This document shows, piece by piece, positions 13,129-20,943 of a DNA stretch of 64,000 nt. Source of the stretch: Micromonospora sp. HNM0581 (GTDB lineage: Bacteria > Actinomycetota > Actinomycetes > Mycobacteriales > Micromonosporaceae); the NCBI RefSeq assembly GCF_012726175.1, contig NZ_JAASAD010000001.1, positions 1 through 64,000 of the forward strand, written 5' to 3'. A program made the position numbers and the translations under genes. Each line of letters starts with the position of its first letter. Within the stretch, counting starts at the first letter, position 1. The notes below the pieces were generated by a model. The model was not told where the DNA came from. It made no database searches and saw nothing but the letters and a program-made list of their open reading frames with translations.

Positions 13129-15243
13129 TCAGTTGCCGCTGCGCTGCCCGGTGACCTGCCACGCGGTCGTCTCGCCCGGCGGGACGAAATCGCGGACCGG
13201 TTCGTCGCGCAGGGCGAAGGAGAGGATCTCACCCACCCCCTCCACCATGGCGGCCTGCACCGCGCGGCCGACGGCGTCGCGCGGCTCGTCGGGGTTGGCC
13301 GCCATCGCCGCCACCGCCAACTGTGGGGTGAGCGCCACCACCGTCTCCGTGGCGTACCGCTCGGAGCTGCCGGTCTTGCCCGCCACCGGCCGGCCGAGCT
13401 GATGACGCAACCGGTCCGCGGTGCCACCGGCACAGCCCTGGTACATCGACTGGTCACCGACCGGGCAGCGGGCCGCGTCCGCCGCGGCCCGGGCCACGTC
13501 GACGTCGAGCACCTGTCGGCAGTCCGGTTGCCCGGCGGCCACCGCACGACCGGCGGCGTCGGCGATCGAGGTGACCGGTGTCGGCGCGCACCAGGTGCCC
13601 TCCGCGCCGAGCGTGGCGTAGGCGCCGGCCAGGTCGAGGGGGGTGGTGGCGGACACGCCAAGGGTGAACGGCCCCCACTCACGGGCCCCGTGCCGGGCCA
13701 GCTGGGCGTCGTCGTCGGCCCGGAACACGATGCCGAGCCGTTCGGCCATCTCCACCACCCGGTCCGCGCCGACCTGCTCGGTGAGCCAGGCGAAGTACGT
13801 GTTGACGGAGTTGCCGAACGCCGTCCACATGTCGTGCCGACCCCTCACCGAGGCACTGGCGTTCTGCGGACACCAGTACCCGCCACAACTCGCCGCACTG
13901 CCGCTGATCCGGAAGTCGGTCACGATGCGGTGGGGCGCGTCGAAGACCGTGTTCAGGGGCAGCCCGGCCTCCAGGGCGGCCAGCAGGGTGAAGAGCTTGA
14001 ACGTGGAACCCGCCTGGTAGCCGACGATGGTGCCGCCACCGGCAACGAGCTGGTTGACGGTGTTGGGGTGGTTCTTTTGCCCGCCCGGGTTCGCCGACAC
14101 GCTGTAGACCCGGTTGACCGACATGGCTAGCACCCGCCCGGTTCCGGGCTGGATCACGGCGGTCGGCACGGCATGCGGGTGCTCCGCCGGATAGATCCGC
14201 CGTACCTGTTCGGTGGTGACTCGCTGAACTTCCGGGTCGAGTGAGGAGACGATGCTGAACCCACCCCGGCGCAGGGTGCGTTGCCGCTCGTCGACCGTGG
14301 CGCCGAACGCCTGCTGGCTGTTCCACCAACGGGTGAACCAGTCGCAGAAGAAACCCCAGTCGTTGCGCCCCTCGGGCACCGCGGTGCAGTCGTTCGGCGT
14401 CTCGCTCGGTTGGAGGCGCAACGGTTCGGCTGCCACCCGGGCAGCTTCCCCGGGTGCGACGACGCCTGACTCGACCATCCGTTCCAGCACGTAGCCGCGA
14501 CGGGCCCGCGCGCTGTCGACGTCGCCGTTGATCGGGTCGTCGCTGTCCGGGGAGCGGACCAACCCGGCAAGCAGTGCTGCCTGAGCCAGGCTCAGCTCTG
14601 CCGGCGAGATGGAGAAGTACCGTTTGCTGGCCGCGGCGACGCCGTACGCGCCGGCCCCGAAATACGCGATGTTGAGGTAGCGGGTCAGGATCTGATCCTT
14701 GGTCAGCTCCCGTTCCAGCGCCAGGGCGTACCGGATCTCCTGCATCTTGCGGGCGGTGCTCACCTCGGTGGCGGCGGCCCGCTGTGCCGCGCTGAGTCGG
14801 GGGTCCGTGCTCAGTACGTTACGGACGTACTGCATGGTCAACGTGGAGGCGCCCTGTCGGGTGGCGCCGTCGCGCCGGTTGGCGGTGAACGCCCGTACTA
14901 TCCCCCGCAGGTCCACGCCGCTGTGCTCGTGGAAGCGGGCGTCCTCGGCGGCGATGATGGCCGCACGCATCACCGGGGCCACCTCGTCAAGCGGAACGTC
15001 CACCCGGTCCTCCTGGTAGAAGGAGGTGATCAGGGTGGCGCCGTCGCTGGCGTAGAGGTTGGAACGCTGGGCCGTCGGCGGTGTCCGCAGCGTGTTCGGC
15101 AGCTCCGCGTACGGCGCGGAGAGCGCCGAGAAGCCGATACCGAACACGAGTGCGGCCGGCAGCGCCGCCACCGCCAGTGCCAGGCCGGCTAGCGTGCCGG
15201 CAAGCAGGACGGTGAACATCTTCGCCAGGAACGCCCGGGTCAT
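13129..15243 (-). CDS. Class A penicillin-binding protein (bifunctional)
   Basis: 704 residues. An N-terminal membrane anchor (about residues 8-40) precedes a GT51 transglycosylase domain with catalytic Glu100 in AAEDARFHEHSGVD and GASTLTMQYVRN at about 131-142. The transpeptidase domain has the three active-site motifs: S413-TFK (SxxK), S479-VN (SxN) and K623-TG. Several Cys in the transpeptidase region (near residues 453, 458, 575, 593 and 604) may form extracellular disulfides. It builds and cross-links peptidoglycan. A GGGGGAG site precedes the ATG. Complete. Confidence 0.95.
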   Translation of the reverse strand: MTRAFLAKMFTVLLAGTLAGLALAVAALPAALVFGIGFSALSAPYAELPNTLRTPPTAQRSNLYASDGATLITSFYQEDRVDVPLDEVAPVMRAAIIAAEDARFHEHSGVDLRGIVRAFTANRRDGATRQGASTLTMQYVRNVLSTDPRLSAAQRAAATEVSTARKMQEIRYALALERELTKDQILTRYLNIAYFGAGAYGVAAASKRYFSISPAELSLAQAALLAGLVRSPDSDDPINGDVDSARARRGYVLERMVESGVVAPGEAARVAAEPLRLQPSETPNDCTAVPEGRNDWGFFCDWFTRWWNSQQAFGATVDERQRTLRRGGFSIVSSLDPEVQRVTTEQVRRIYPAEHPHAVPTAVIQPGTGRVLAMSVNRVYSVSANPGGQKNHPNTVNQLVAGGGTIVGYQAGSTFKLFTLLAALEAGLPLNTVFDAPHRIVTDFRISGSAASCGGYWCPQNASASVRGRHDMWTAFGNSVNTYFAWLTEQVGADRVVEMAERLGIVFRADDDAQLARHGAREWGPFTLGVSATTPLDLAGAYATLGAEGTWCAPTPVTSIADAAGRAVAAGQPDCRQVLDVDVARAAADAARCPVGDQSMYQGCAGGTADRLRHQLGRPVAGKTGSSERYATETVVALTPQLAVAAMAANPDEPRDAVGRAVQAAMVEGVGEILSFALRDEPVRDFVPPGETTAWQVTGQRSGN

Positions 15244-15339
15244 CAGCTCTCCCCCGCAGGAGCCGTCAGGACTCCCCCAGGATCGCGCTAATCGCCCTTT
15301 ATGCCGCGCCTTTCCTTAAACCCGGATGAAATTCGCCGG

Positions 15340-15951
15340 TCAGGGGAGCAGCAGCGCGGCGAACGGCTGCACGGTCTCTTCGATCTCGTCGGCGACCCGG
15401 CCGAAGCACTGGTCACCACGGCCCCACGGGTCGTCGAGGTCGTCGTTCGGCAGGGCGGTGACGCCCTGCCGGGCCTCGTGCACCGCCTCGACCAACGCCA
15501 CCCCCCTGGTGTGTACCGCGTCGGCGGTGGCCTCGACCGGCGGCAACCCGGCAACGTCGACAGCGGCCAGCAGCCGGCCGAACTCGCCGAGCACGAAGGT
15601 GCGCGCGGTGGCGTCGGGCCGCAACGCGGTCACGTAGTCCTGCTGGTCGGCAGTGGCGGTCAATACCAGGTCGGCGGCGTCGATGTGCTCGGAACGCAGT
15701 TTCCTGGCGGCGAAACCGGAAACGTCGCCGCCCCGATTGGTGACCTGCCGGGCGGCCGGCGGGTTCATCTGCTCACCGGCGTGCCACCCCCCGGTGCCCG
15801 CGCTGTGGCTGTGCAGCAGCTCTTCGACCCCGGCCGGGTCGGCCTTACGCCGGGACAGCCGGTCGGCCACGGCGAGGGTGAGCAACCGCTCGGCCATCGG
15901 CGAGCGGCAGATGTTACCCATACAGACGTGCAGGACGGTGAAGGGAGGCAC
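15340..15951 (-). CDS. Low-molecular-weight protein-tyrosine phosphatase
   Basis: 203 residues. The active-site P-loop is near the N-terminus (C10-MGNIC-R16-S, pattern CX5RS) and the general acid is in DDLDDPWG near the C-terminus, so both catalytic parts are present. It is longer than the usual 150-170 residues, with extra sequence between the two. The stop of tsaC directly abuts this start (15952/15951), so the two are one unit. Such phosphatases act on bacterial tyrosine kinases of envelope polysaccharide synthesis; the target here is unknown. Confidence 0.88.
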   Translation of the reverse strand: MPPFTVLHVCMGNICRSPMAERLLTLAVADRLSRRKADPAGVEELLHSHSAGTGGWHAGEQMNPPAARQVTNRGGDVSGFAARKLRSEHIDAADLVLTATADQQDYVTALRPDATARTFVLGEFGRLLAAVDVAGLPPVEATADAVHTRGVALVEAVHEARQGVTALPNDDLDDPWGRGDQCFGRVADEIEETVQPFAALLLP

Positions 15952-16599
15952 CTAAGCCACCTGACTCTCACGCAGTTCCGGTACGACCTCACGGAGCCGG
16001 GCCAGGTCGATCGCGCCCTCCCGGACGAGCACCGGCACCTCACCGGTCAAATCCACGATCGTGCTGGGTACCGGGTCCACCGCCGGCCCCGCCTCCAGGT
16101 AGGCCCGCACGGAGTAGGCGAGCTGGTCGCGCGCCTGGTCGGCGGTGTGCGCCGCCGGTCGGCCGACCTTGTTGGCTGAGGCGACCGCCATCGGCCCGGT
16201 CTCACGCAGAACTTCGAGCGCCACCGGGTGCAGCGGCATCCGCACCGCCACCGTGCCGCTGTCATCGCCCAGATCCCACCGCAGACTCGCCGAGTGCCTC
16301 ACCACGATGGTCAAAGCCCCCGGCCAGAACGCCTCGACCAGGTCCCGCGCCGCCGACGGGAGGGTGTAGGCCAGACCGTCGAGGGTGTGCCGGGAGCCGA
16401 TGAGCACCGGTGGTGGGGTGTGCGGGGCACCCTTGGCATCAAGCAGCGCCTTGACCGCGTACGGAGTGAACGCGTCGGCGCCGATCCCGTAGACCGTGTC
16501 GGTCGGCAGGACGACCAGTTCGCCGTTGCGGACCGCCTCGATGGCCGCAGCGATGCCGCGGTCCCGGTCGGCGAGCGACCGGCAGTCGTAGAGCATCAC
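15952..16599 (-). CDS. tsaC: L-threonylcarbamoyladenylate synthase (Sua5/YciO/YrdC)
   Basis: 215 residues, single YrdC domain. It makes threonylcarbamoyl-AMP for the t6A37 modification of ANN-decoding tRNAs. Seen: VLPTDTVYGIGADAFTPYAVKALLDAKGA near the N-terminus, WPGALTIVVRH, and GPMAVASANKVGRPAAHTADQARDQL. No C-terminal Sua5 domain, so TsaC-type. The start overlaps the prmC stop by 4 nt (ATGA), and the LMW phosphatase follows without a gap. Confidence 0.93.
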   Translation of the reverse strand: MMLYDCRSLADRDRGIAAAIEAVRNGELVVLPTDTVYGIGADAFTPYAVKALLDAKGAPHTPPPVLIGSRHTLDGLAYTLPSAARDLVEAFWPGALTIVVRHSASLRWDLGDDSGTVAVRMPLHPVALEVLRETGPMAVASANKVGRPAAHTADQARDQLAYSVRAYLEAGPAVDPVPSTIVDLTGEVPVLVREGAIDLARLREVVPELRESQVA

Positions 16600-17576
16600 G
16601 GGGAGTCAGTCTGCCACGTCGACGCCGCACCGGATGGCGGGCGGTCCGCGAGGCGGGACGCCGTGACGAAACGCGGCCGGTCGGCAAGGTCACGATTGTC
16701 GACGATCCCGGCGTACCGCCCGTCGGCGGCGAGCAGCGCAGGCAGCACCGTGCCCTGGCTGTCGTCGTGCTCGATACCGAGAACTCCACCGGGCGACAGC
16801 AGGAACCCCGCTCGGTCGATCACCCGACGGATCACGTCCAGCCCGTCCGCCCCACCGAACACGGCCTCCGCCGGGTCGTGGTCGGCCACCTCCGGAGGCA
16901 CCGCCACCACGAGCGGAACGTACGGCGGGTTGCACAGCAGCACGTCCACCCGGCCGACCAACCCGTCCAGCAGCTTCGGGTCGGTGACGTCCGCCGCCAC
17001 CACCTCGACCTGCCGGTCACCGGCGGCGACCCGGATCGCCGCGTTGCGCCGCAGCCACGACAGCGCCTCCGGCGAGCGTTCCACAGCCACGACGCGGGCC
17101 TGCGGCACCTCGGCGGCAACTGACAGTGCGACCGCACCGGACCCACTGCACAGGTCCACGACGAGCGGCTCAACCCGCCCGCCGGCCCGCTCACCGCCGG
17201 TCCGCGCGACCTGGCGGGCCTGGTCGACGCCCCACCCGGCGAGCAGTTCGGTCTCCGGACGCGGCACGAAGACACCCGGACCGACAGCCAGCTCCAGGTG
17301 CCGGAAAGCGGCGGTTCCGGTGAGATGCTGCAACGGTTCCCGTCGAGACCGGCGTTCCACGAGCCTGCGGTAACCGTCGAGTTGCTCATCGGTGAACCCG
17401 TCCACGAGCGCCAGCCGGCCACGAGGAATCCCGAGTACGTGCGCGGCCAGCAGCTCCGCCTCCACGCGGGCCGAGGTCACACCGGCTGCGGCGAGGGTGC
17501 GGGACGCGCCGGCGATCACCGGAGTCGGTCGGTGCCGTCTCGTCCCTTCGGACGGGTGTTGCGGTGCGGTGGTCAC
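16596..17576 (-). CDS. prmC: Release-factor glutamine N5-methyltransferase
   Basis: 326 residues from GTG at 17574-17576. It methylates the GGQ glutamine of release factors using S-adenosylmethionine. Seen: N-terminal helical domain (AEAELLAAHVLGIPRGRLAL-like), SAM motif VVDLCSGSGAVALSVA, and the catalytic LLCNPPYVPLV (NPPY). About 20 extra residues precede the normal start. In most actinobacteria prmC directly follows prfA; here a diguanylate cyclase gene on the other strand separates them. It overlaps tsaC by 4 nt. Confidence 0.94.
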   Translation of the reverse strand: MTTAPQHPSEGTRRHRPTPVIAGASRTLAAAGVTSARVEAELLAAHVLGIPRGRLALVDGFTDEQLDGYRRLVERRSRREPLQHLTGTAAFRHLELAVGPGVFVPRPETELLAGWGVDQARQVARTGGERAGGRVEPLVVDLCSGSGAVALSVAAEVPQARVVAVERSPEALSWLRRNAAIRVAAGDRQVEVVAADVTDPKLLDGLVGRVDVLLCNPPYVPLVVAVPPEVADHDPAEAVFGGADGLDVIRRVIDRAGFLLSPGGVLGIEHDDSQGTVLPALLAADGRYAGIVDNRDLADRPRFVTASRLADRPPSGAASTWQTDSP

Positions 17577-17646
17577 GCAATAATCATGAAGCGTCGCCGT
17601 GCACGTGCATAAGCGGGTGCAGCGGCACACCGACAGGAGGTCGCGG

Positions 17647-19197
17647 GTGGGCTGGCTCGACCGGGTCGAGGACCAGGTTGACGCCCTGACGAAGGCGCGG
17701 GCGTTGCAGGAAGTGAGCCGTTCCACCGAGGCGTACGGGCTCCTGGAGGGGGTGCTTCGGGCCACCCGCGACCCGAACGCCCGAGCCGACGCGCTCGTGC
17801 AGCGGCTCTCGGCTCTGATCAATCTCGGGCGCACCGCCGAGTACACCCGCGCCATCGAGGAGGCGTCCGCGGCGGTGCGCGACCTCGCCGAGCCCTACCT
17901 GCACGGGCACCTCAACGCGCTGGCCGCGCTCGCCGCTCACCATCAGGGTGCACTGGATCGCTGCGTCACGCACCTGGTCAAAGCGGCACGGGCGCTCAGT
18001 GCCGTGGAGGGCCCGGACCGGGACACCGCCTGGGGCTGGCACGACCTGGCAATGGCGTACTCGTACCTCAGTTTCCACGGGTACGCGTTGGGAGCGATCG
18101 AACGCGCCCGGCAACTCGGCAACGCCGCGGGCATCCCCGAGGAGACGTTCGCCGCGCCGGGCATCCGGTTACGCAACGCAGTCGCCCTGGACCACACCGG
18201 CGACAGTGACGGCTGCCTGCGTGTCCTGCGGGACGTCGGTGGTGACCTGGGCCGGTTCGTGACCGCCGGGCGCGCCGGCCGGCTACGCCCCAGCAGCCTG
18301 GCCGCGTACGGCTATGCGGCAGCCCGCAGGTGCGCGTTCGGCGACGACGTCGACCTCGCTGCGGGTATGGAACCGGCCCGGTTACTCGGCCACGGCGCGG
18401 ACAGTGCCCGGGCCCGCGACATGCGCCAGCTCGGTCAGGTGTGTCTCGCCATCGCCAGCGGACGCCCGATCGAGGCGGTCACCCGACTGGACACCGTGCA
18501 GGTGTCCGCCGAGACGCTCGGCGCGGCAGAGCCCGCCCGGCTGCGCAGCATGGCGCTGGGGCGGGCGGGTGACCATGCTGCCGCGCACCGGGCCGACCGG
18601 CTGGCCTTCCGGCTCGCCGCGCAGCGCCACGACCGGCTCCGCGACGTCTACATCGACGGTATCGCCGCCCGCATCGACCATGAGGAGATGCGACGGGAGG
18701 CGGCACGGTTCGAGGGGGAGGCGTTGACCGACCCGCTGACCGGGCTACCCAACCGGCGCCGGCTCGAGCGCTACATCGCGGCTGTGGTCGCTCGGGGCGA
18801 ACGGGTGGTGATCGGCGTCTGCGACCTCGACGGATTCAAGGCGGTGAACACTCGGCACGGGCACCACTCGGGGGATCTGGTCCTGCAACGCGTCGCCGGA
18901 GTGATAAACCGGGTGATGCGTCGTGGTGACTTCGTCGCCCGTTACGGTGGCGACGAGTTCGTGGTGGTGCTGCCGCAGGCCGGCATGACCGAGGCGGCCG
19001 AGGTGGCCCGGCGGATCGACGCCGCCATCCACACCGAGGACTGGGAGTCACTGGTACCCGGCACCCCGGTCGGCGTCAGCATCGGCTTCGCGGAGGTGGG
19101 AGCCGGCGGCCCCGGCCAGCGGGACGCGCTCGGCGCCGCCTTCGAGGCCGCCGACCGGGAGATGCTGCGGGAGAAGACCCGGCCGCGTACCTCCTGA
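17647..19197 (+). CDS. TPR-like/GGDEF diguanylate cyclase
   Basis: 516 residues from GTG 17647, chosen because AGGAGG (17635-17640) lies 6 nt upstream. Residues 1 to about 350 are Ala/Arg-rich helical repeats resembling degenerate TPRs, with no membrane segment. The GGDEF domain begins at LTDPLTGLPNRRRLERY. The active-site GGDEF is intact at about 434-438, and an RxxD inhibitory site (RRGD) lies five residues before it, as in product-inhibited cyclases. It probably makes cyclic-di-GMP. No EAL domain. It lies divergent from prmC and tail-to-tail with prfA. Confidence 0.92.
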   Translation: MGWLDRVEDQVDALTKARALQEVSRSTEAYGLLEGVLRATRDPNARADALVQRLSALINLGRTAEYTRAIEEASAAVRDLAEPYLHGHLNALAALAAHHQGALDRCVTHLVKAARALSAVEGPDRDTAWGWHDLAMAYSYLSFHGYALGAIERARQLGNAAGIPEETFAAPGIRLRNAVALDHTGDSDGCLRVLRDVGGDLGRFVTAGRAGRLRPSSLAAYGYAAARRCAFGDDVDLAAGMEPARLLGHGADSARARDMRQLGQVCLAIASGRPIEAVTRLDTVQVSAETLGAAEPARLRSMALGRAGDHAAAHRADRLAFRLAAQRHDRLRDVYIDGIAARIDHEEMRREAARFEGEALTDPLTGLPNRRRLERYIAAVVARGERVVIGVCDLDGFKAVNTRHGHHSGDLVLQRVAGVINRVMRRGDFVARYGGDEFVVVLPQAGMTEAAEVARRIDAAIHTEDWESLVPGTPVGVSIGFAEVGAGGPGQRDALGAAFEAADREMLREKTRPRTS

Positions 19198-19209
19198 CCG
19201 GCGGCACAC

Positions 19210-20298
19210 TCAGCGGCGGGTCAGCTCCGCGTCGCCGGCCAGCCGCGCGGCCCGGTCCGCCGCACCGAGCGCGTCGAGCACACCGTCCAACTCCCCGGCC
19301 AGCACCAGGTCGAGGTTGTACGCGGTGAAGCCGATCCGGTGGTCGGTGATCCGGTTCTGCGGGAAGTTGTACGTACGGATCCGCTCCGAGCGGTCCACCG
19401 TACGCACCTGAGCCTTACGGGCGTCCGACGCGGCGGCGTCGGCCTGCTCCTGCGCGACGGCCAGCAGCCGGGCACGCAGGATACGCATCGCCTGCTCCCG
19501 GTTCTGCAACTGCGACTTCTCGTTCTGGCAGGAGACCACGATGCCGGTGGGCAGGTGGGTGATCCGTACCGCCGAGTCCGTGGTGTTGACCGACTGGCCG
19601 CCTGGACCGGACGAGCGGAAGACGTCGACGCGCAACTCGTTCGGGTCCACGGTGACGTCGACCTCCTCGGCCTCCGGCAGCACCAGTACGCCGGCCGCGC
19701 TGGTGTGGATGCGCCCCTGCGACTCGGTGACCGGGACCCGCTGCACCCGGTGCACCCCGCCCTCCCACTTCAGTCGGGACCAGACGCCGTTCCCACCCTC
19801 GGGCACACCCTTCGTCTTGATCGCCAGAGAGACGTCCTTGACTCCACCGAGGTCGGAATCCTGGGCGTCGATCACCTCGGTGACCCAGCCGCGCCGCTCC
19901 GCGTATCGGGTGTACATGCGCAGCAGGTCACCGGCGAACAGCGCGGACTCCTCACCGCCCTCGCCCGCCTTGATCTCGACGATGACGTCCTTGGCGTCGT
20001 GCGGATCACGTGGAATGAGCAGCTCGGCGAGGCGTTCCTCAAGCACCGGCAGCGTCGCCGCGATCGTCTCGGCCTCGTCGACGAAGGAGGCATCCTCGGC
20101 GGCGAGTTCACGTGCCGCGGCGAGATCCGCACGCGTCTGCTGCAGCTCGGCGGCGGCCTTGTGCAGCGGCACCAGCTCGGCGTAGCGACGGCCCACCCGG
20201 CGTGCGGTGCCCTGGTCGGCGTGGATCGCGGGGTCGGCCAGTCGCTTCTCCAACTCGGCGTACTCGTCGAGGAGGGCGGCCAGGCGTTCACTGCTCAT
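19210..20298 (-). CDS. prfA: Peptide chain release factor 1
   Basis: 362 residues. It recognises UAA/UAG; the stop-codon tripeptide is PVT in [19 protein letters not shown], the RF1-type PxT, and hydrolysis uses GGQ in [20 protein letters not shown]. The N-terminal helical domain and internal methylation target are intact. rpmE lies 84 nt upstream. Confidence 0.97.
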   Translation of the reverse strand: MSSERLAALLDEYAELEKRLADPAIHADQGTARRVGRRYAELVPLHKAAAELQQTRADLAAARELAAEDASFVDEAETIAATLPVLEERLAELLIPRDPHDAKDVIVEIKAGEGGEESALFAGDLLRMYTRYAERRGWVTEVIDAQDSDLGGVKDVSLAIKTKGVPEGGNGVWSRLKWEGGVHRVQRVPVTESQGRIHTSAAGVLVLPEAEEVDVTVDPNELRVDVFRSSGPGGQSVNTTDSAVRITHLPTGIVVSCQNEKSQLQNREQAMRILRARLLAVAQEQADAAASDARKAQVRTVDRSERIRTYNFPQNRITDHRIGFTAYNLDLVLAGELDGVLDALGAADRAARLAGDAELTRR

Positions 20299-20382
20299 GC
20301 TGGAGATCGCTCCTTCGGACCGGACACAGACGGACGACGCCCGCGCCCGGCGGTGAACCGGACGCGGGCGTCGGACGAGGAG

Positions 20383-20607
20383 CTACTTGGCCTTCTTGCC
20401 CTGGACCTTGGCGTACTTCTGCTGGAACTTCGCGACCCGACCAGCGGTGTCCAGCACGCGCTGCTTGCCCGTGTAGAACGGGTGACAGGCGCTGCACGTC
20501 TCGACGTGGATCGAGCCGCCCTTGGCGGTGCTGCGGGTGGTGAAGGTGTTGCCACAGGAGCAGCTGACCTCGGTGGTCACGTACTCCGGGTGGGTGTTGG
20601 GCTTCAT
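20383..20607 (-). CDS. rpmE: 50S ribosomal protein L31 (zinc-binding form)
   Basis: 74 residues. Cys16, Cys18, Cys38 and Cys41 (CSC...CSAC) give the C+ zinc-ribbon form, as opposed to the Cys-free paralog made under zinc starvation. Start ATG at 20605-20607 with GAGG shortly upstream. It sits between rho and prfA, the standard actinobacterial order. Confidence 0.96.
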   Translation of the reverse strand: MKPNTHPEYVTTEVSCSCGNTFTTRSTAKGGSIHVETCSACHPFYTGKQRVLDTAGRVAKFQQKYAKVQGKKAK

Positions 20608-20943
20608 GTCGCCTCGGTCCTCTCGTCTGTGGTCGCCGGGTCGCCCTGGCCTGCTGGTCGTCGCCGACCGACATGGGCGTGAACCGGAACCGGTGGCCGA
20701 TTGACAAGTGTGCCACGGGCCCCGGTGTGCCCGGGAATCGGGCCGCGCCAGTTGGTCGCCGGCGGCAACACCGGGCCTCACCTGCGCATTCCCACCGCCC
20801 GCAGGGAGCATTCCTCCATCGCCCACGGCCAAGACAGGGCGAGCCTGAGAGCTTACGGGTGCGGGCACACGGGGCGGTCAGCTCAGCCGAAGGGGCGTGG
20901 CCGCTTGCGGCCACGCCCCTTCGTCGACCTTCGTCGGTGGAGG
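20608..20943. other. 336-nt rpmE-rho intergenic region
   Basis: Contains the rho terminator at 20889-20922 and must contain the rpmE promoter. On the minus strand TTGTCA (around 20702) resembles a -35, but no matching -10 follows at 16-18 nt. No small gene is convincing here. Confidence 0.5.
20889..20922 (-). terminator. Terminator hairpin after rho
   Basis: A 16-bp perfect inverted repeat (gaaggggcgtggccgc at 20889-20904, complement at 20907-20922), 22 nt past the rho stop. It has no U-tract, common for terminators in high-GC actinobacteria. It separates rho from rpmE. Confidence 0.75.

Noticed and set aside
17559..17586. Promoter for the GGDEF gene (TTGCGG...TAATCA)
   Set aside because: -35 matches only three consensus bases and -10 only two; too weak to call.
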